Shown here: positions 45,226 through 53,894 of the stretch, one piece after another
Position numbering within the stretch: position 1 is the first letter of the stretch
Layout of the letters: every line of letters begins with the position of its first letter
Assembly: GCA_965116765.1 (NCBI GenBank)
Contig: OZ220718.1
Span: forward strand, 1,240,001-1,304,000
Reading direction: 5' to 3'
Length of the DNA stretch: 64,000 bases
Origin: JAJEEA01 sp965116765
GTDB taxonomy: Bacteria; Acidobacteriota; Vicinamibacteria; Vicinamibacterales; UBA8438
Notes under the pieces: model-generated
What the model was told of the DNA's origin: nothing
The model's input: only the letters and a program-made list of their open reading frames with translations
Databases searched by the model: none
Translations under genes and position numbers: made by a program

Positions 45226-45957
45226 CTCTCGTCGGTCAAGGTGTCGGCCAACGTCGGGCGCGGCATCAAGAACCCGAGCTTCTTCCAGCTCTACGGCGGG
45301 CAGTGGGTCGACGGCGACCCGTCCCTGCGGCCCGAGCGGGCGCTGACGGTCGACGCGGGGGTCGAGGCGACGTTCGACGACCAGCGCTGGCTGGCCCGCT
45401 TCACGTGGTTCGGCAACGACTACGAGGACCAGATCGCCTGGTCGCCCTCGCCCGGCTTCGGTGGCGACGGCATGCCCGACTACGTCAACATCGACGGGTC
45501 GCGGGCGGACGGCGTCGAGCTCGAGCTCGCCATGCAGCGGCCCCTCGGCGGGCTCACCGCGAGCGCGTCGTACGCGCTCGTCGACACCGAGGTGGTCACC
45601 AACGCCGGCACCAGCGAGCAGTTCCAGCCGGGGCAGCCCCTGCTGCGCCGGCCGCGGCACTCGGGCAACGTGCGCGTCGGCTACGCGCGGGGCCGCGGCA
45701 GCCCACACCTGAACGTCCGGGTCGCGGGCGACCGGCACGACAGCGCGTTCCTCGGCCTCCAGCGCGTCGGGGACGGCCGCGGGGTCGACATCACCGTCAA
45801 CCCGGGCTACACGCTGGTCGCCGCGGGCGGGCAGTTCCGCGTGCGCCCCGAGCCCTGCGCATCGACAACCTGACCGATGCGGTGTACGACAGTGCGCTGG
45901 GTACCCGGCCCTCCCGCGCGCGTTCGTCGCCGGCGGCCGCTTCGGATTCGGCGGCTG
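45226..45957 (+). pseudogene. Truncated, frameshifted copy of the BtuB-like receptor 3' third
   Basis: Translation from 45241 (SANVGRGIKNPSFFQLYGG, DYVNIDGSRADGVELELAM, TSEQFQPGQPLLRRPRHS) is about 85 percent identical by eye to residues 541-786 of the receptor at 38107-40467. Homology starts at 45226-45230 without any start codon or signal. Near 45857 a 10-bp deletion (GAG-CTG...TTC-CTG reduced to GAGCCCTG) shifts the frame, and a further single-base loss follows near 45900. The final AGGRFGFGG can still be read in another frame. It lies in the same orientation 5.5 kb from the intact gene. Confidence 0.88.
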
Positions 45958-45997
45958 AGCCAAGGACGCGGCCTGATTCCTGACGAGACGTGGTCCC

Positions 45998-46324
45998 TCA
46001 GACGAGCTCCACGAGGGTCTCCCCCCGCTGCAACGCGGCCACGATTGCGCCCAGCTCGTTGTCCATCCGCTCGAGGAGAGCCAATCGTCGCGTGTTGCCG
46101 ACGCGAAGCCAAACGACCGCCGGGCCTCCTGACAGGATGCGGTGAAGAGCGAAGTCCTCGTCCTTCGTCACGATGACGGCGCCCATGAGCTCGGCGTGCC
46201 GTCGGACGGCGTCGTCAGACGCCGACGCCAGACCGCGGTCGGCGACATGCTCGGCCTCGTGCCCCTTGGCCGCGATCCGGCGTGCGAGAGCCGGCGGGAG
46301 CTGGGCATCGACGAGGAAACGCAA
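45998..46324 (-). CDS. DUF5615 PIN-like toxin
   Basis: A 108-residue PIN-like protein: MRFLVDAQLPPALARRIAAKGHEAEHV and GAVIVTKDEDFALHRILSGGPAVVWLRVGN. The acidic residues D6, D55-E56-D57 (TKDEDF) form the presumed nuclease site of the DUF5615/Mut7-C-like toxins. TTG start immediately after the stop of the DUF433 gene, so the two are coupled. Type II toxin-antitoxin pair, DUF433 being the antitoxin. Confidence 0.85.
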   Translation of the reverse strand: MRFLVDAQLPPALARRIAAKGHEAEHVADRGLASASDDAVRRHAELMGAVIVTKDEDFALHRILSGGPAVVWLRVGNTRRLALLERMDNELGAIVAALQRGETLVELV

Positions 46325-46325
46325 G

Positions 46326-46550
46326 CTACGCGCTCCTCAGCACGGGATGGTCGTTCTGACGCGCCGCGAACTCGAGAACCGCGACGATGTCGTCGGGCTC
46401 CAGATAGGGCAGATCCTCCAGGATCTCCTCGCGCGTCGCCCCTGCCGCCAGGAGGTCCAACACGTCCGTGACACGGACACGCAGGCCGCGGATGCAGGGT
46501 CTTCCCCCGCAGACGTCCGCGTCGGTCGTGATCCGATCGATTCTGCTCAC
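46326..46550 (-). CDS. DUF433 antitoxin
   Basis: A 74-residue DUF433 protein, recognised by GGRPCIRGLRVRVTDVLDLLAAGAT and EEILEDLPYLEPDDIVAVLEFAARQ (a winged-helix/VapB-type DNA-binding fold). It precedes and overlaps transcriptionally with the DUF5615 toxin gene. GTG start at 46550 with an almost perfect AAGGAGGT ribosome site 4 nt upstream. Confidence 0.88.
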   Translation of the reverse strand: MSRIDRITTDADVCGGRPCIRGLRVRVTDVLDLLAAGATREEILEDLPYLEPDDIVAVLEFAARQNDHPVLRSA

Positions 46551-46696
46551 GTCACCTCCTTCCAGCCGTCGGCCCTGTCCATTCTAGCGGGCATGCGCGG
46601 ACGACGGCCTCGTGCAAGATGGGGCTCCCTCATCAGCACGCTCTGGAAACGACAGTTGTGCTACGGTTCGCTGGTGCAAAGCCAAGGGAGGCAAGC

Positions 46697-47044
46697 GTGG
46701 GTTCTCTCAATGTCTTCAGCGCGCGCGATGTCCGGCGGCGTTCCGGAGAGCTTCTCAGGAACGCGGAGCACGGACGCCTGGCGTTGATCACCAAGCACGG
46801 GCGTCCCGCGATCCTGGCCGTCCCTTTCGACGAGCGCCTGCTCGAGGTCGGCACCCATCGCGCCATGGCGCTGCGCCTGTTCGAACAGCGCCTGGTAACG
46901 CTGGCTCAGGCCGCGAGACTGGCGGCGATGACTCCGGAGGAGTTCGTCGTTCTGCTCGGCGCGGCCGGCATTCCAGCCGTCGACGACACGAAGCTGCTCG
47001 TCGTGGCGTTCTGCGGCGACGGCTTCACGTGGTCCGATGCCTGA
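46697..47044 (+). CDS. Phd/YefM-like antitoxin fused to a UPF0175-like tail
   Basis: A 115-residue protein. The N-terminal half (FSARDVRRRSGELLRNAEHGRLALITKHGRPAILAVPFDE) is a Phd/YefM antitoxin domain. The C-terminal half (MALRLFEQRLVTLAQAARLAAMTPEEFVVLLGAAGIPAVD) is the helical UPF0175 pattern usually found as a separate antitoxin with a DUF3368 PIN toxin. No toxin gene follows; a PP2C phosphatase overlaps its end by 8 bp instead. GTG start at 46697 with GGGAGG 5 nt upstream; the longer frame from 46619 lacks such a site. Likely an orphan antitoxin or a transcription regulator. Confidence 0.75.
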   Translation: MGSLNVFSARDVRRRSGELLRNAEHGRLALITKHGRPAILAVPFDERLLEVGTHRAMALRLFEQRLVTLAQAARLAAMTPEEFVVLLGAAGIPAVDDTKLLVVAFCGDGFTWSDA

Positions 47045-47849
47045 CGTCCCCCCACACGACCACGGCGGGTCTGCAACCCTCGCGGCCGGATCGGGGCCTC
47101 TGCGCCGTGCCGGCGGGCAGCTCATCGGCGCCCGAGACGTCCAGGAGGACGATCTCGGCTTCATCGACGGCTCCACGCTCGACCCCGCCGGCCAGCACCC
47201 GGTGGCGATCGTGGCGGACGGGATGGGCGGCCACGCCGCCGGCGAGATGGCGAGCAGACTCGCGGTGCGTGCGTTCATCGACGCGTACGGCCTCGAGGGC
47301 GCCCCCGCCGGTCGGCTGCGCACCGCGCTCGACGCCGCCAACCGGGCCATCGACGACGCAGTCTGCGAGAACCTCTCGCTCGACGGCATGGGAGCCACGC
47401 TGGTGGCGGCGGCGGTGACCACGGACGGACTGGAGTGGATCAGCGTCGGCGATTCTCCGCTGTACCTCTATCGCGGCGGGCGGCTGAAGCGCCTCAACGA
47501 AGACCACTCCATGGCGCCGATCATCGAGGCCCTGCGCGAGAGCGACCCGGCGACGGCCCGCGGGATGAACCCGAACGAGCTCCGCTCCGCCCTCGTCGGA
47601 TTCGAGATCCCGAAGGTGGACGCGTCGCCCATGCCCGAGCTGCTGCTGCCGGGCGACCTGATCCTGGCCGCCACCGATGGTCTGAACACGCTGGGCGTCG
47701 ACGAAACCGCTTCGATCATCTCGGACTGCCGCGGCGACGGGCCGGAGGCGGTGACGGACGCGCTGTTGGCTGCGGTCGCCGCCCGCGCTGTTCCCACTCA
47801 GGACAACACGACGGTGGCGATCATCGAGTTGACCGACAGACCCTCGTGA
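47037..47849 (+). CDS. PP2C-family Ser/Thr protein phosphatase
   Basis: A 270-residue PPM phosphatase. Metal-binding and core motifs appear in order: GARDVQEDDLGFI, VAIVADGMGGHAAGEMAS, MGATLVAAAVTTDGLEWISVGDSPLYLYR, LKRLNEDHS, LILAATDGLNTLG and PTQDNTTVAIIEL. It would reverse phosphorylation by Hanks-type kinases such as the receptor kinase at 1.2 kb. The ATG at 47037 lies 8 bp inside the preceding antitoxin-like gene, so it is translationally coupled to it, an unusual pairing. The C-terminus is complete. Confidence 0.9.
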   Translation: MPDVPPHDHGGSATLAAGSGPLRRAGGQLIGARDVQEDDLGFIDGSTLDPAGQHPVAIVADGMGGHAAGEMASRLAVRAFIDAYGLEGAPAGRLRTALDAANRAIDDAVCENLSLDGMGATLVAAAVTTDGLEWISVGDSPLYLYRGGRLKRLNEDHSMAPIIEALRESDPATARGMNPNELRSALVGFEIPKVDASPMPELLLPGDLILAATDGLNTLGVDETASIISDCRGDGPEAVTDALLAAVAARAVPTQDNTTVAIIELTDRPS

Positions 47850-47938
47850 CGGGGCGCCGTTCGACCCGACGTCACGAGGCGAATCGGGTGCGGTGAACCG
47901 GGAGCGTGACGATTTCATGGCGAGCCTGACACAACCCG

Positions 47939-48109
47939 ATGGCCCGGACGCATCGCCCGCGGCGTCGCCGCGACCGTCATCCTCCTGGCGACCGGGTGGA
48001 GCCCTCGCAGGGGCAGCCCCAGTCATCCCAGGTCGCCGACGATCTGGAGGACACCGTCGCCATCGCGGTCCGCATCGTCGACACAGTCGTCAAATGTCAT
48101 GACATATGA
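47939..48109 (+). CDS. Possible 56-aa frame ending in the palindrome; perhaps a decayed small exported protein
   Basis: An ATG at 47939 opens a frame ending at 48109 with VADDLEDTVAIAVRIVDTVVKCHDI, which looks like genuine protein. Just upstream a neighbouring frame reads IARGVAATVILLATGWS, like a signal or lipoprotein segment. A one-base shift between them would give a small exported protein. The stop codon lies in the right arm of the 46-bp palindrome. Weak evidence. Confidence 0.25.
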   Translation: MARTHRPRRRRDRHPPGDRVEPSQGQPQSSQVADDLEDTVAIAVRIVDTVVKCHDI

Positions 48110-48122
48110 CGACTGTGTCGAC
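48077..48122. repeat. 46-bp near-perfect palindrome between convergent genes
   Basis: Arms GTCGACACAGTCGTCA (48077-48092) and its exact complement (48107-48122) enclose AA-TGTCATGACA-TA, whose core is itself palindromic. Only one symmetric pair (A/A) mismatches. It lies between the convergent PP2C and glycosyltransferase genes. It lacks a U-run. Possible roles: bidirectional terminator, binding site for a dimeric or tetrameric protein, or remnant of a mobile element. Confidence 0.85.
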
Positions 48123-48175
48123 ACGGGCCGACGTCGCCGACGGCCCGGGAAGGGTGGGCGGCCGGGTAGACTGCC

Positions 48176-49255
48176 CTATCGCTGATCCGCGGCACTCCAG
48201 CGGTACACCGTCTCCAGTCTGCGAACGAGGGCCTCACGCTCGAAGCCGCGCGGGGCATCGACTCGATGCTCCGGCCCGACACGGAGGACCCCGGCCAGCC
48301 CGTCGATGTCGCCCCAGGGCACGAGGAGCTCGCCGCCGGGGTGCCACTCGCGCACGCCGCCGCTGTCCCAGGCGGCGACGGGCGTGCCGAGGGTCAGGGC
48401 CTCGAGCCCGACGATGCCGAGCGGCTCCTGCCAGCGCGAGGGCATGACGAGCACCGCGGCGCGGCGGTAGGCGGCGGAGAGGCGCCGGCGGTCGAGCCAG
48501 CCCAGCACCTCGACGCCTTCCGCCTCGACCTCGCGGCGCAACGGGCCGGTGCCGGCCACGACGAAGGGGAGCTCCGACCCCGAGCGCCGCCAGGCTTCGA
48601 CGGCGTCGCGGATGCCCTTGGCCTCGACCACGCGCCCCGCGAAGAGGACGCAGGGTGGTCCGTCGGCCCGCGCGTCGACGTCGAGGCCGTGGACGGCGGG
48701 AGGAACGACCGTGATGCGATCCGCCGGGACCCCCGCCTGGGTCAGCTCCCGCTTCATGTAGGACGACAGCACGGTCACCCGCAACCGCCCCAGCGGTTCC
48801 AGCCGCTGCGCGGTGAGCTCGAAGGTGCTCTCGAAGTACGCGGTGTCGTCGAAGCAGCCGGCGCACACCTCGCGCCCCATCGCGTCGCCGCAGACCCGGC
48901 CGTCCGAGGTCCACTTGCCGCGGCCCGGACAGAAGAAGCGGTGGTCCTGGACCGTCACCACCGCGTCCACCTCGACCGCCCAGGCCAGCACGGCCGGGTT
49001 GACCACGTTGTGCACGTGCACGAGATCCGGATGCAGCCGCGCCATCAGCGGGTCGAGGTCGACGGCGGCCCGCAGCCTGGCATCCAGGTGCGGTACGACC
49101 GTCACCGGACAGGGCGCGCGCACGCCGCCGTCGTCGCGGCCCACGGCGAGGTGCATCTGGTGGCGGCCGTCCGACAGGGCGTCGAGAAGGCCGAGCAGAG
49201 CGAGGTCGGCACCTCCGCGGTCACTCAACCGATCCGCGACGTGGAGAATCCGCAT
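48176..49255 (-). CDS. GT4-family glycosyltransferase
   Basis: A 359-residue GT-B glycosyltransferase. The N-terminal MRILHVADRLSDRGGADLALLGL is the acceptor-side start; PDLVHVHNVVNPAVLAWAV and TVQDHRFFCPGRGKW follow. The C-terminal GT4 half has VLFAGRVVEAKGIRDAVEAW, FVVAGTGPLRREVE and SRWQEPLGIVGLEALTLGTPVAAWDSGGVREW, with the EPLGxxxxEAL nucleotide-sugar motif. A cysteine cluster CFDD...C near residues 122-140 (RVCGDAMGREVCAGCFDD) is seen in sugar transferases of polysaccharide loci. The donor and acceptor are unknown. Stand-alone gene. Confidence 0.88.
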   Translation of the reverse strand: MRILHVADRLSDRGGADLALLGLLDALSDGRHQMHLAVGRDDGGVRAPCPVTVVPHLDARLRAAVDLDPLMARLHPDLVHVHNVVNPAVLAWAVEVDAVVTVQDHRFFCPGRGKWTSDGRVCGDAMGREVCAGCFDDTAYFESTFELTAQRLEPLGRLRVTVLSSYMKRELTQAGVPADRITVVPPAVHGLDVDARADGPPCVLFAGRVVEAKGIRDAVEAWRRSGSELPFVVAGTGPLRREVEAEGVEVLGWLDRRRLSAAYRRAAVLVMPSRWQEPLGIVGLEALTLGTPVAAWDSGGVREWHPGGELLVPWGDIDGLAGVLRVGPEHRVDAPRGFEREALVRRLETVYRWSAADQR

Positions 49256-49441
49256 CGCCGCTACCGCGCCGCGAGGTCAGGCTCGGGCCGGCCCTTTCCG
49301 CCCTGGCGTTTGGCCTTTCCTGAGTGCGCTCGCCGCTCCACGGGTCCAGGCGCGGGCCGGGCCCTTTCCTGCCCCCAACCACGGAACTTGCCGAGCCGGC
49401 GAGGCAGGCGCGTATCCCTTTGCGGAGGCCGAGAAGCTGGG

Positions 49442-49753
49442 TCAACCAGCCGCGGCATCCGCCGACCGGATCACCGTGATCTCGCGGTGCGCCAGATGGC
49501 CGCGCACGCGGTCGACGTTGGCCCGCCACCAGTCGGAGCCGTAGAACGCCGCCTCCTTCCGCTCGAGGTCCGCCTCGGTCTCCCCGTAGCTCCGCACCCA
49601 GATGAACTGCGTGCGGGCGTCGTTCACCCAGGCGCCCTCGACGGTGATGTCGTGCTCGCGGAGCAGCGGCGCGATGTGGCCGTGGAACAGATCGAGCCAG
49701 CTCTCCATCTGCCCCTCGTTGATGGTGTACACGCGCAGGTGGGCTATGGACAT
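49442..49753 (-). CDS. NIPSNAP/EthD-family protein
   Basis: A 103-residue alpha/beta-barrel dimer of the NIPSNAP family: AHLRVYTINEGQMESWLDLFHGHIAPLL and FIWVRSYGETEADLERKEAAFYGSDWWRA. Function of the bacterial members is unknown; they are small cytoplasmic proteins often thought to bind hydrophobic compounds. The region 49256-49441 upstream of its stop holds imperfect direct repeats around GCGGGCCGGGCCCTTTCC and no gene. Confidence 0.85.
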   Translation of the reverse strand: MSIAHLRVYTINEGQMESWLDLFHGHIAPLLREHDITVEGAWVNDARTQFIWVRSYGETEADLERKEAAFYGSDWWRANVDRVRGHLAHREITVIRSADAAAG

Positions 49754-49967
49754 ATGGGCAACACGCTCCCTCGTCGCGCCTTGGCGGGCGCCGCCGCCCC
49801 GCCGCCGTGGAAGGCCGCGTCATTCCCGGACGTCGGCGCCGCAGCAGGATCCCGGGTCGCCGCCCGTTGCGCCGCGGCGTAGAGGGTCATTGCGCCGGCG
49901 AAGATCAACCGCAGGCCGCCGCGGCAGGGTCCCGGCCCGCCGCTCGCGGCGACCCTCCGTCCCTGTG

Positions 49968-51630
49968 CTATTCCATGTCCGGCGGGGGAACCCGGCGCAT
50001 CGTCGCCTGCTCGAAGGCGTAGGCCAGCTCGATCAGGCGCGGCTCGCTGCACGCCATCCCCGCGAAGCTCACCCCGAACGGCCGGGGCCTCGGCTCGAAG
50101 CCCTCCGGCATCGGCGGGTCCGGTTCGGCCGCGACGAAGGCGAACGGCACGATCACGGTCGGGTAGCCCGGCCGGGCCGAGATGCCCGCCCCGCTCGATC
50201 CGGGAAAGAGCAGGGCGTCGAGCTCGAGGGCCGTCATCACCTCGTCGATGCCGTGCTCGCCGTTCAGCCGCAGGTCCCGCGCGCGGTCGGCCTCGTACTC
50301 GGCGCGGGCGGCCTCCAGGTCAATCTCGTCCGCACCGTCGAGACGGGCCTGGGCGTACTTGAGCGCGCCCGCCTGCTCGTGGGCCAGGTTCCACTCGCGG
50401 AGCTCCGTGAGGGTCCCGACCGGGGCGGTGTCGCCGAGGGTCGCGAGCCAGGCGTTGAAGTCGCGCTTCATGCCGTACGAGAGCACGCTGCTCCCCGTGT
50501 TCGCGAGCAGGTTGCCGGCGGGGTCGGGGTCGACGACGCTCGGGATGTCCGCCGGATCGACGATCGTGGCGCCCTCCTGCTCGAGGACCGCGATCGCCTC
50601 GGCCATCGCGGCCCGGCCCGCCTCGGACAGCCGGCTCTGCGGCTCGTCGGCGCCGGGGGGCGTGACGGGGTCGTAGTAGAGCGCCCGCGGAATGCCGATG
50701 CGCGCCCCCTGCAGGCCCTCGCGACGGAGAAAGACGGTGTAGTCCCGATCGGGCGGCGGCTCGCATCGCGACGTCGCCGGATCGTTGGGGTCGGGCTCCG
50801 GCGCCCTCCAGGGCCCCGAACAGGATGGCGGCGTCGGTGACGGTGCGCGCCATCGGGCCCGCCGTGTCCTGGTCGGCCGTGATCGGGATGACGCCCCAGC
50901 GGCTCACCCGCCCCACCGTCGGCTTGATGCCGGCCAGCATGTTGGCGTTCGACGGGGACAGGATGGACCCCGACGTCTCGGTCCCGACGTTCGCCGCCCA
51001 GAAGCTGCCGGCGGTGCCGATGCCGGAGCTCGAGCCCCCGGTGCCCATGACGGGGCGGCCGTCGTTCCTGCCCGGTCTCGGGTCGCGGCGGGGGTCGTAC
51101 GGGTTCAGGCCGAATCCCCCCACCGCGCTGTAGTTCCCCGGCATGCCGCTCGCCATGAAGTTCGCGAGCTCGGTCATGACGGTCTTGGCGAGGATGACGG
51201 CGCCGGCCTCGCGCAGGTTCGTGGTGAGGGTCGCCTCGTACGGCGGCACGTAGCCTTCGAAGGCGAGCGCGCCCCCGGTGGTCGGCACGTCGGTGGTGTG
51301 GATGTTGTCCTTGAGCGCGACCGGAATGCCGTGGAGCGGCCCGCGGACCCGCCCGCGGGCGCGCTCCGCGTCGAGGCGGTCCGCCTCCGCGAGGGCGTTG
51401 GCGTTGACCGCGATCGCGGCGTTCACGCGGTGCTCGTACAGGGCGATGCGCAGCAGGTGCGCTTCGACCAGCTCCCGCGACGTGACCCGCCCCTCCTCCA
51501 TCGCCCGCTGCATCTCGGGGATGGTGGCCTCGACCACGTCGAATCGCTCCTGCCGGTCCTCGACCGCGCACGAGGCGAGGAGCCCCGGCAGGAGGACCGT
51601 GGAGAGCACGAAGGCAGGACGCATTCTCAT
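49968..51630 (-). pseudogene. Amidase-signature lipoprotein, single frameshift
   Basis: Amidase with the Ser-cisSer-Lys site: VALKDNIHTTD (Lys), GTGGSSSGIGTAGSF (cis-Ser) and GTETSGSILSPSN (Ser nucleophile), preceded by a lipoprotein signal (LLPGLLASC). The frame runs to FGALEGA and then shifts. GGCGCCGGAGCCC occurs where GGCGCCGAGCCC is expected, one extra base near 50799. Downstream the second frame continues ALYYDPVTPPGADEPQSRLS and MAEAIAVLEQEGATIVDPADI to RRVPPPDME. Repaired, the protein has about 553 residues. It would hydrolyse amides in the periplasm. Pseudogene or sequencing error. The start ATG at 51630 follows GCGAGG; a promoter is at 51745-51774. Confidence 0.82.
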
Positions 51631-51744
51631 GCCAGGCCTCGCTTCCGCCCCCGGTAGCGCCCGAGGAGCCGAGCGGTCTCGCCCGTCCTGGCGGACGGCA
51701 CTGGCCGCCCGGACGCGCCAGGGTCGGCGACCGGGAACAGCCCG

Positions 51745-51774
51745 ATTATAGGGGCCTTCCGCCGTCCACGGGAA
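51745..51774 (-). promoter_or_regulatory. Promoter of the amidase gene: TTCCCG-18-TATAAT
   Basis: On the minus strand TTCCCG (51774-51769), 18-bp spacer, perfect TATAAT (51750-51745), about 110 nt before the ATG at 51630. Confidence 0.5.
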
Positions 51775-51788
51775 CCGGCGGCCGTACG

Positions 51789-52946
51789 TCACCAGGCGCG
51801 CCGGTACAGCTCGAGGGCTTCGCGGGCGCCGAACGGCCGCGGGTTGAACGTGCCCGTCCACTGGGTGGCCGCGGCCTCGGCCAGCGACGGCAGGTCGTCG
51901 GCCGCGACGCCCGCGGTCCGGAGATCGGCCGGGAATCCCCCCGACCGGCCGGCGGTGGCGAGACGGCGGGCGAGGCGGTGTCCGGCCGGGCCGCCATCCG
52001 GCGCGGCCGGCAGCGCGTCGGCGAGGTCAGCGTAGAGGTTGCCGTCGCCCTCCGCGTTCCACCGCACGACGTGCGGCAGCAGGATCGCCAGCGCGATGCC
52101 GTGAGTCAGGTCGTAGCGCGCGGTCAGGGGGTTGGCGCAGGCGTGCGCGGCCCCGAGCATCGAGTGCTCGATGGCCACCCCCGCGTAGAACGCCCCGAGC
52201 TGCATGGCGGCCCGCGCGTCGACATCCCCCGGCGCGCCCAGCACCCGCTCGTAGTGCGGCGCGATCAGCCGGAAGGCGGCGTGCGAGAACAGCGTCGAGA
52301 CCGGGGTGCGGCGCGTGGTGACGGCGGTCTCCACCGCGTGGGCGAGGGCGTCGAAGCCGGCGGCGGCGGTGACCGCGGGGGGCTGCGAGACGGTCAGCTC
52401 GGGATCGAGGATCGCCACCGCGAAGGCGAGCTTCGGGTCGCCGCACGCCATCTTCATGTGCGTCGCGGTGTCGGCGATCACCGCGTAGCTCTGGGCCTCG
52501 GAGCCGGTGCCGGCGGTGGTGGGCACCGCGATCATCGGGAGCAGCGGCTTCCGCGCGAGCCCGTAGCCCTTGTAGTCGGCGATCGTCCCCCCGTTGGTGA
52601 GAATGAGGTTGATGCCCTTGGCGCAGTCGAGGGGGCTGCCCCCGCCGAGGCCGATGACCCCGTCGGGCCGGCGGGCGGCGGCGAACTCGACCCCCCGGTC
52701 GACCATCGCGCCGTCGGGGTTGGCCTCGCACGCGTCGAAGACCGCCGCCTCGACCCCGGCGTCGCGCAGTTGCCCGAGGGCGCGCTCGACGTGGCCGGCG
52801 TCGCGCAGCCCGCGGTCGGTGACGAGCAGCGGCCGCGAGAAGCCGAGCTCGCGGGCCAGGGGCCCGAGCCGGTCGATGGCCCCCGGTCCGCACACGAGAC
52901 GTGTCCGGAGCTGGAGCTCGAAGGGAGTCGCTGAAGCGGTCGCCAT
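51789..52946 (-). CDS. Iron-containing (group III) alcohol dehydrogenase
   Basis: A 385-residue NAD(P)-dependent, iron-activated alcohol dehydrogenase. NAD site GVIGLGGGSPLDCAKGINL, PMIAVPTTAGTGSEAQSYAVI, and metal ligands in AGFDALAHAVE (D, H), MLGAAHACANPL (H) and DLTHGIALAILLPHV (H). It interconverts an alcohol and an aldehyde; the substrate is unknown (butanol, propanediol or lactaldehyde types are relatives). Start: ATG at 52946, which is 6 nt past a CATACT -10 box; GTG 52949 is the alternative. No ribosome site, consistent with a leaderless message. Confidence 0.88.
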   Translation of the reverse strand: MATASATPFELQLRTRLVCGPGAIDRLGPLARELGFSRPLLVTDRGLRDAGHVERALGQLRDAGVEAAVFDACEANPDGAMVDRGVEFAAARRPDGVIGLGGGSPLDCAKGINLILTNGGTIADYKGYGLARKPLLPMIAVPTTAGTGSEAQSYAVIADTATHMKMACGDPKLAFAVAILDPELTVSQPPAVTAAAGFDALAHAVETAVTTRRTPVSTLFSHAAFRLIAPHYERVLGAPGDVDARAAMQLGAFYAGVAIEHSMLGAAHACANPLTARYDLTHGIALAILLPHVVRWNAEGDGNLYADLADALPAAPDGGPAGHRLARRLATAGRSGGFPADLRTAGVAADDLPSLAEAAATQWTGTFNPRPFGAREALELYRRAW

Positions 52947-52952
52947 CACTAC

Positions 52953-52958
52953 AGTATG
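52953..52958 (-). promoter_or_regulatory. -10 box CATACT, leaderless-type promoter of the alcohol dehydrogenase gene
   Basis: CATACT on the minus strand ends 6 nt before ATG 52946; no Shine-Dalgarno sequence is present. Confidence 0.45.
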
Positions 52959-53076
52959 CTACCGGGGACCGCGGTCATCCCCGCCGGGCAGGACACCGAC
53001 GGCCGGGGACCCCGCGCCGCCGCAGAGCGCGCGAGCGAACCCGCTCCGGGCGACGAGGATCAAGGGCAAACATCCC

Positions 53077-53673
53077 ATGGACAAGGCCGACACGCGCTCC
53101 GCCGTCGACGAGGCGCGGGAGCTGATCGACAAGGCCTGGACCCTCCGTTGGAGGACGATGCAGTCGCGGCCGGCCACCGAGGCCGAGCTGCAGCAGGCCG
53201 TCGCCCGTTTCCACGGGTATCTCTCCGAGGCGGTGAGCCTCCTGCGCGCGGCCGGCGCGACCCGCGAGCTGGTGGGGGCGCTGGGGAAGCTGGGCCATGC
53301 CGAGGAGAATGCCGGGCGCGTCGATGCCGCCCTGGCCTGCTACGAGGAGGCGGTGGCGGTGGCGCGCGGCGCGGACCACCGGCTGCCGCTCGCCCATGCG
53401 CTGCGTCAACTCGGCGACCTGCATCGGAAGGCGGAGCGGCCGACCGTGGCGGAAGCCTGCTACGCCGAGTCGCTGGCCCTCTACGGCGCCCAGGACGAGC
53501 CGCCGCCGCTCGACCACGCGAACGCCCTCCGGCCGATGGCGATCCTCAAGGAGGAGCAGGGTCGGGTCGACGAGGCCAGGACCCTGTGGCGGCGCGCCCG
53601 CGAGCTCTACGGCGTGGCTTCGATCCAGGCCGGGGTGGACGAGTGCACCGACCATCTCGACCGCCTCGGCTGA
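53077..53673 (+). CDS. Tetratricopeptide-repeat protein
   Basis: A 198-residue cytoplasmic protein made of helical TPR units: LVGALGKLGHAEENAGRVDAALACYEEAVAVA, PLAHALRQLGDLHRKAERPTVAEACYAESLALY and ALRPMAILKEEQGRVDEARTLWRRARELY, with the W/LG-x-A-G/F-A-P TPR pattern. It has no enzymatic domain and probably mediates a protein-protein contact. No ribosome site of strength precedes the ATG at 53077. The 220 bp after the gene are empty. Confidence 0.78.
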   Translation: MDKADTRSAVDEARELIDKAWTLRWRTMQSRPATEAELQQAVARFHGYLSEAVSLLRAAGATRELVGALGKLGHAEENAGRVDAALACYEEAVAVARGADHRLPLAHALRQLGDLHRKAERPTVAEACYAESLALYGAQDEPPPLDHANALRPMAILKEEQGRVDEARTLWRRARELYGVASIQAGVDECTDHLDRLG

Positions 53674-53894
53674 CCCCGCCCCGAAGAACCGCCGCCTCGC
53701 CGCCCGCTTCCGGCCCGAACGCTCTCGCCGGAGCACCGTTCCGCGCCGAGCACTCCGACGGTTCGGCCGTCGAATCACCTGTCTGGAGCGCGACGTCGCG
53801 ATGTTCGGGCCGCGCGTTCAAGCCAAGCTTGCGCGTCGGCCGTCCGTTCGAGCGCAAGCCTGCACGCGCAGGGGAGCACTCACGTTACCGACCA

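Noticed and set aside
44885..45346. Frame overlapping the TIGR03067-like gene and receptor fragment
   Set aside because: Shadow of the real frame; Arg-rich and without motifs.
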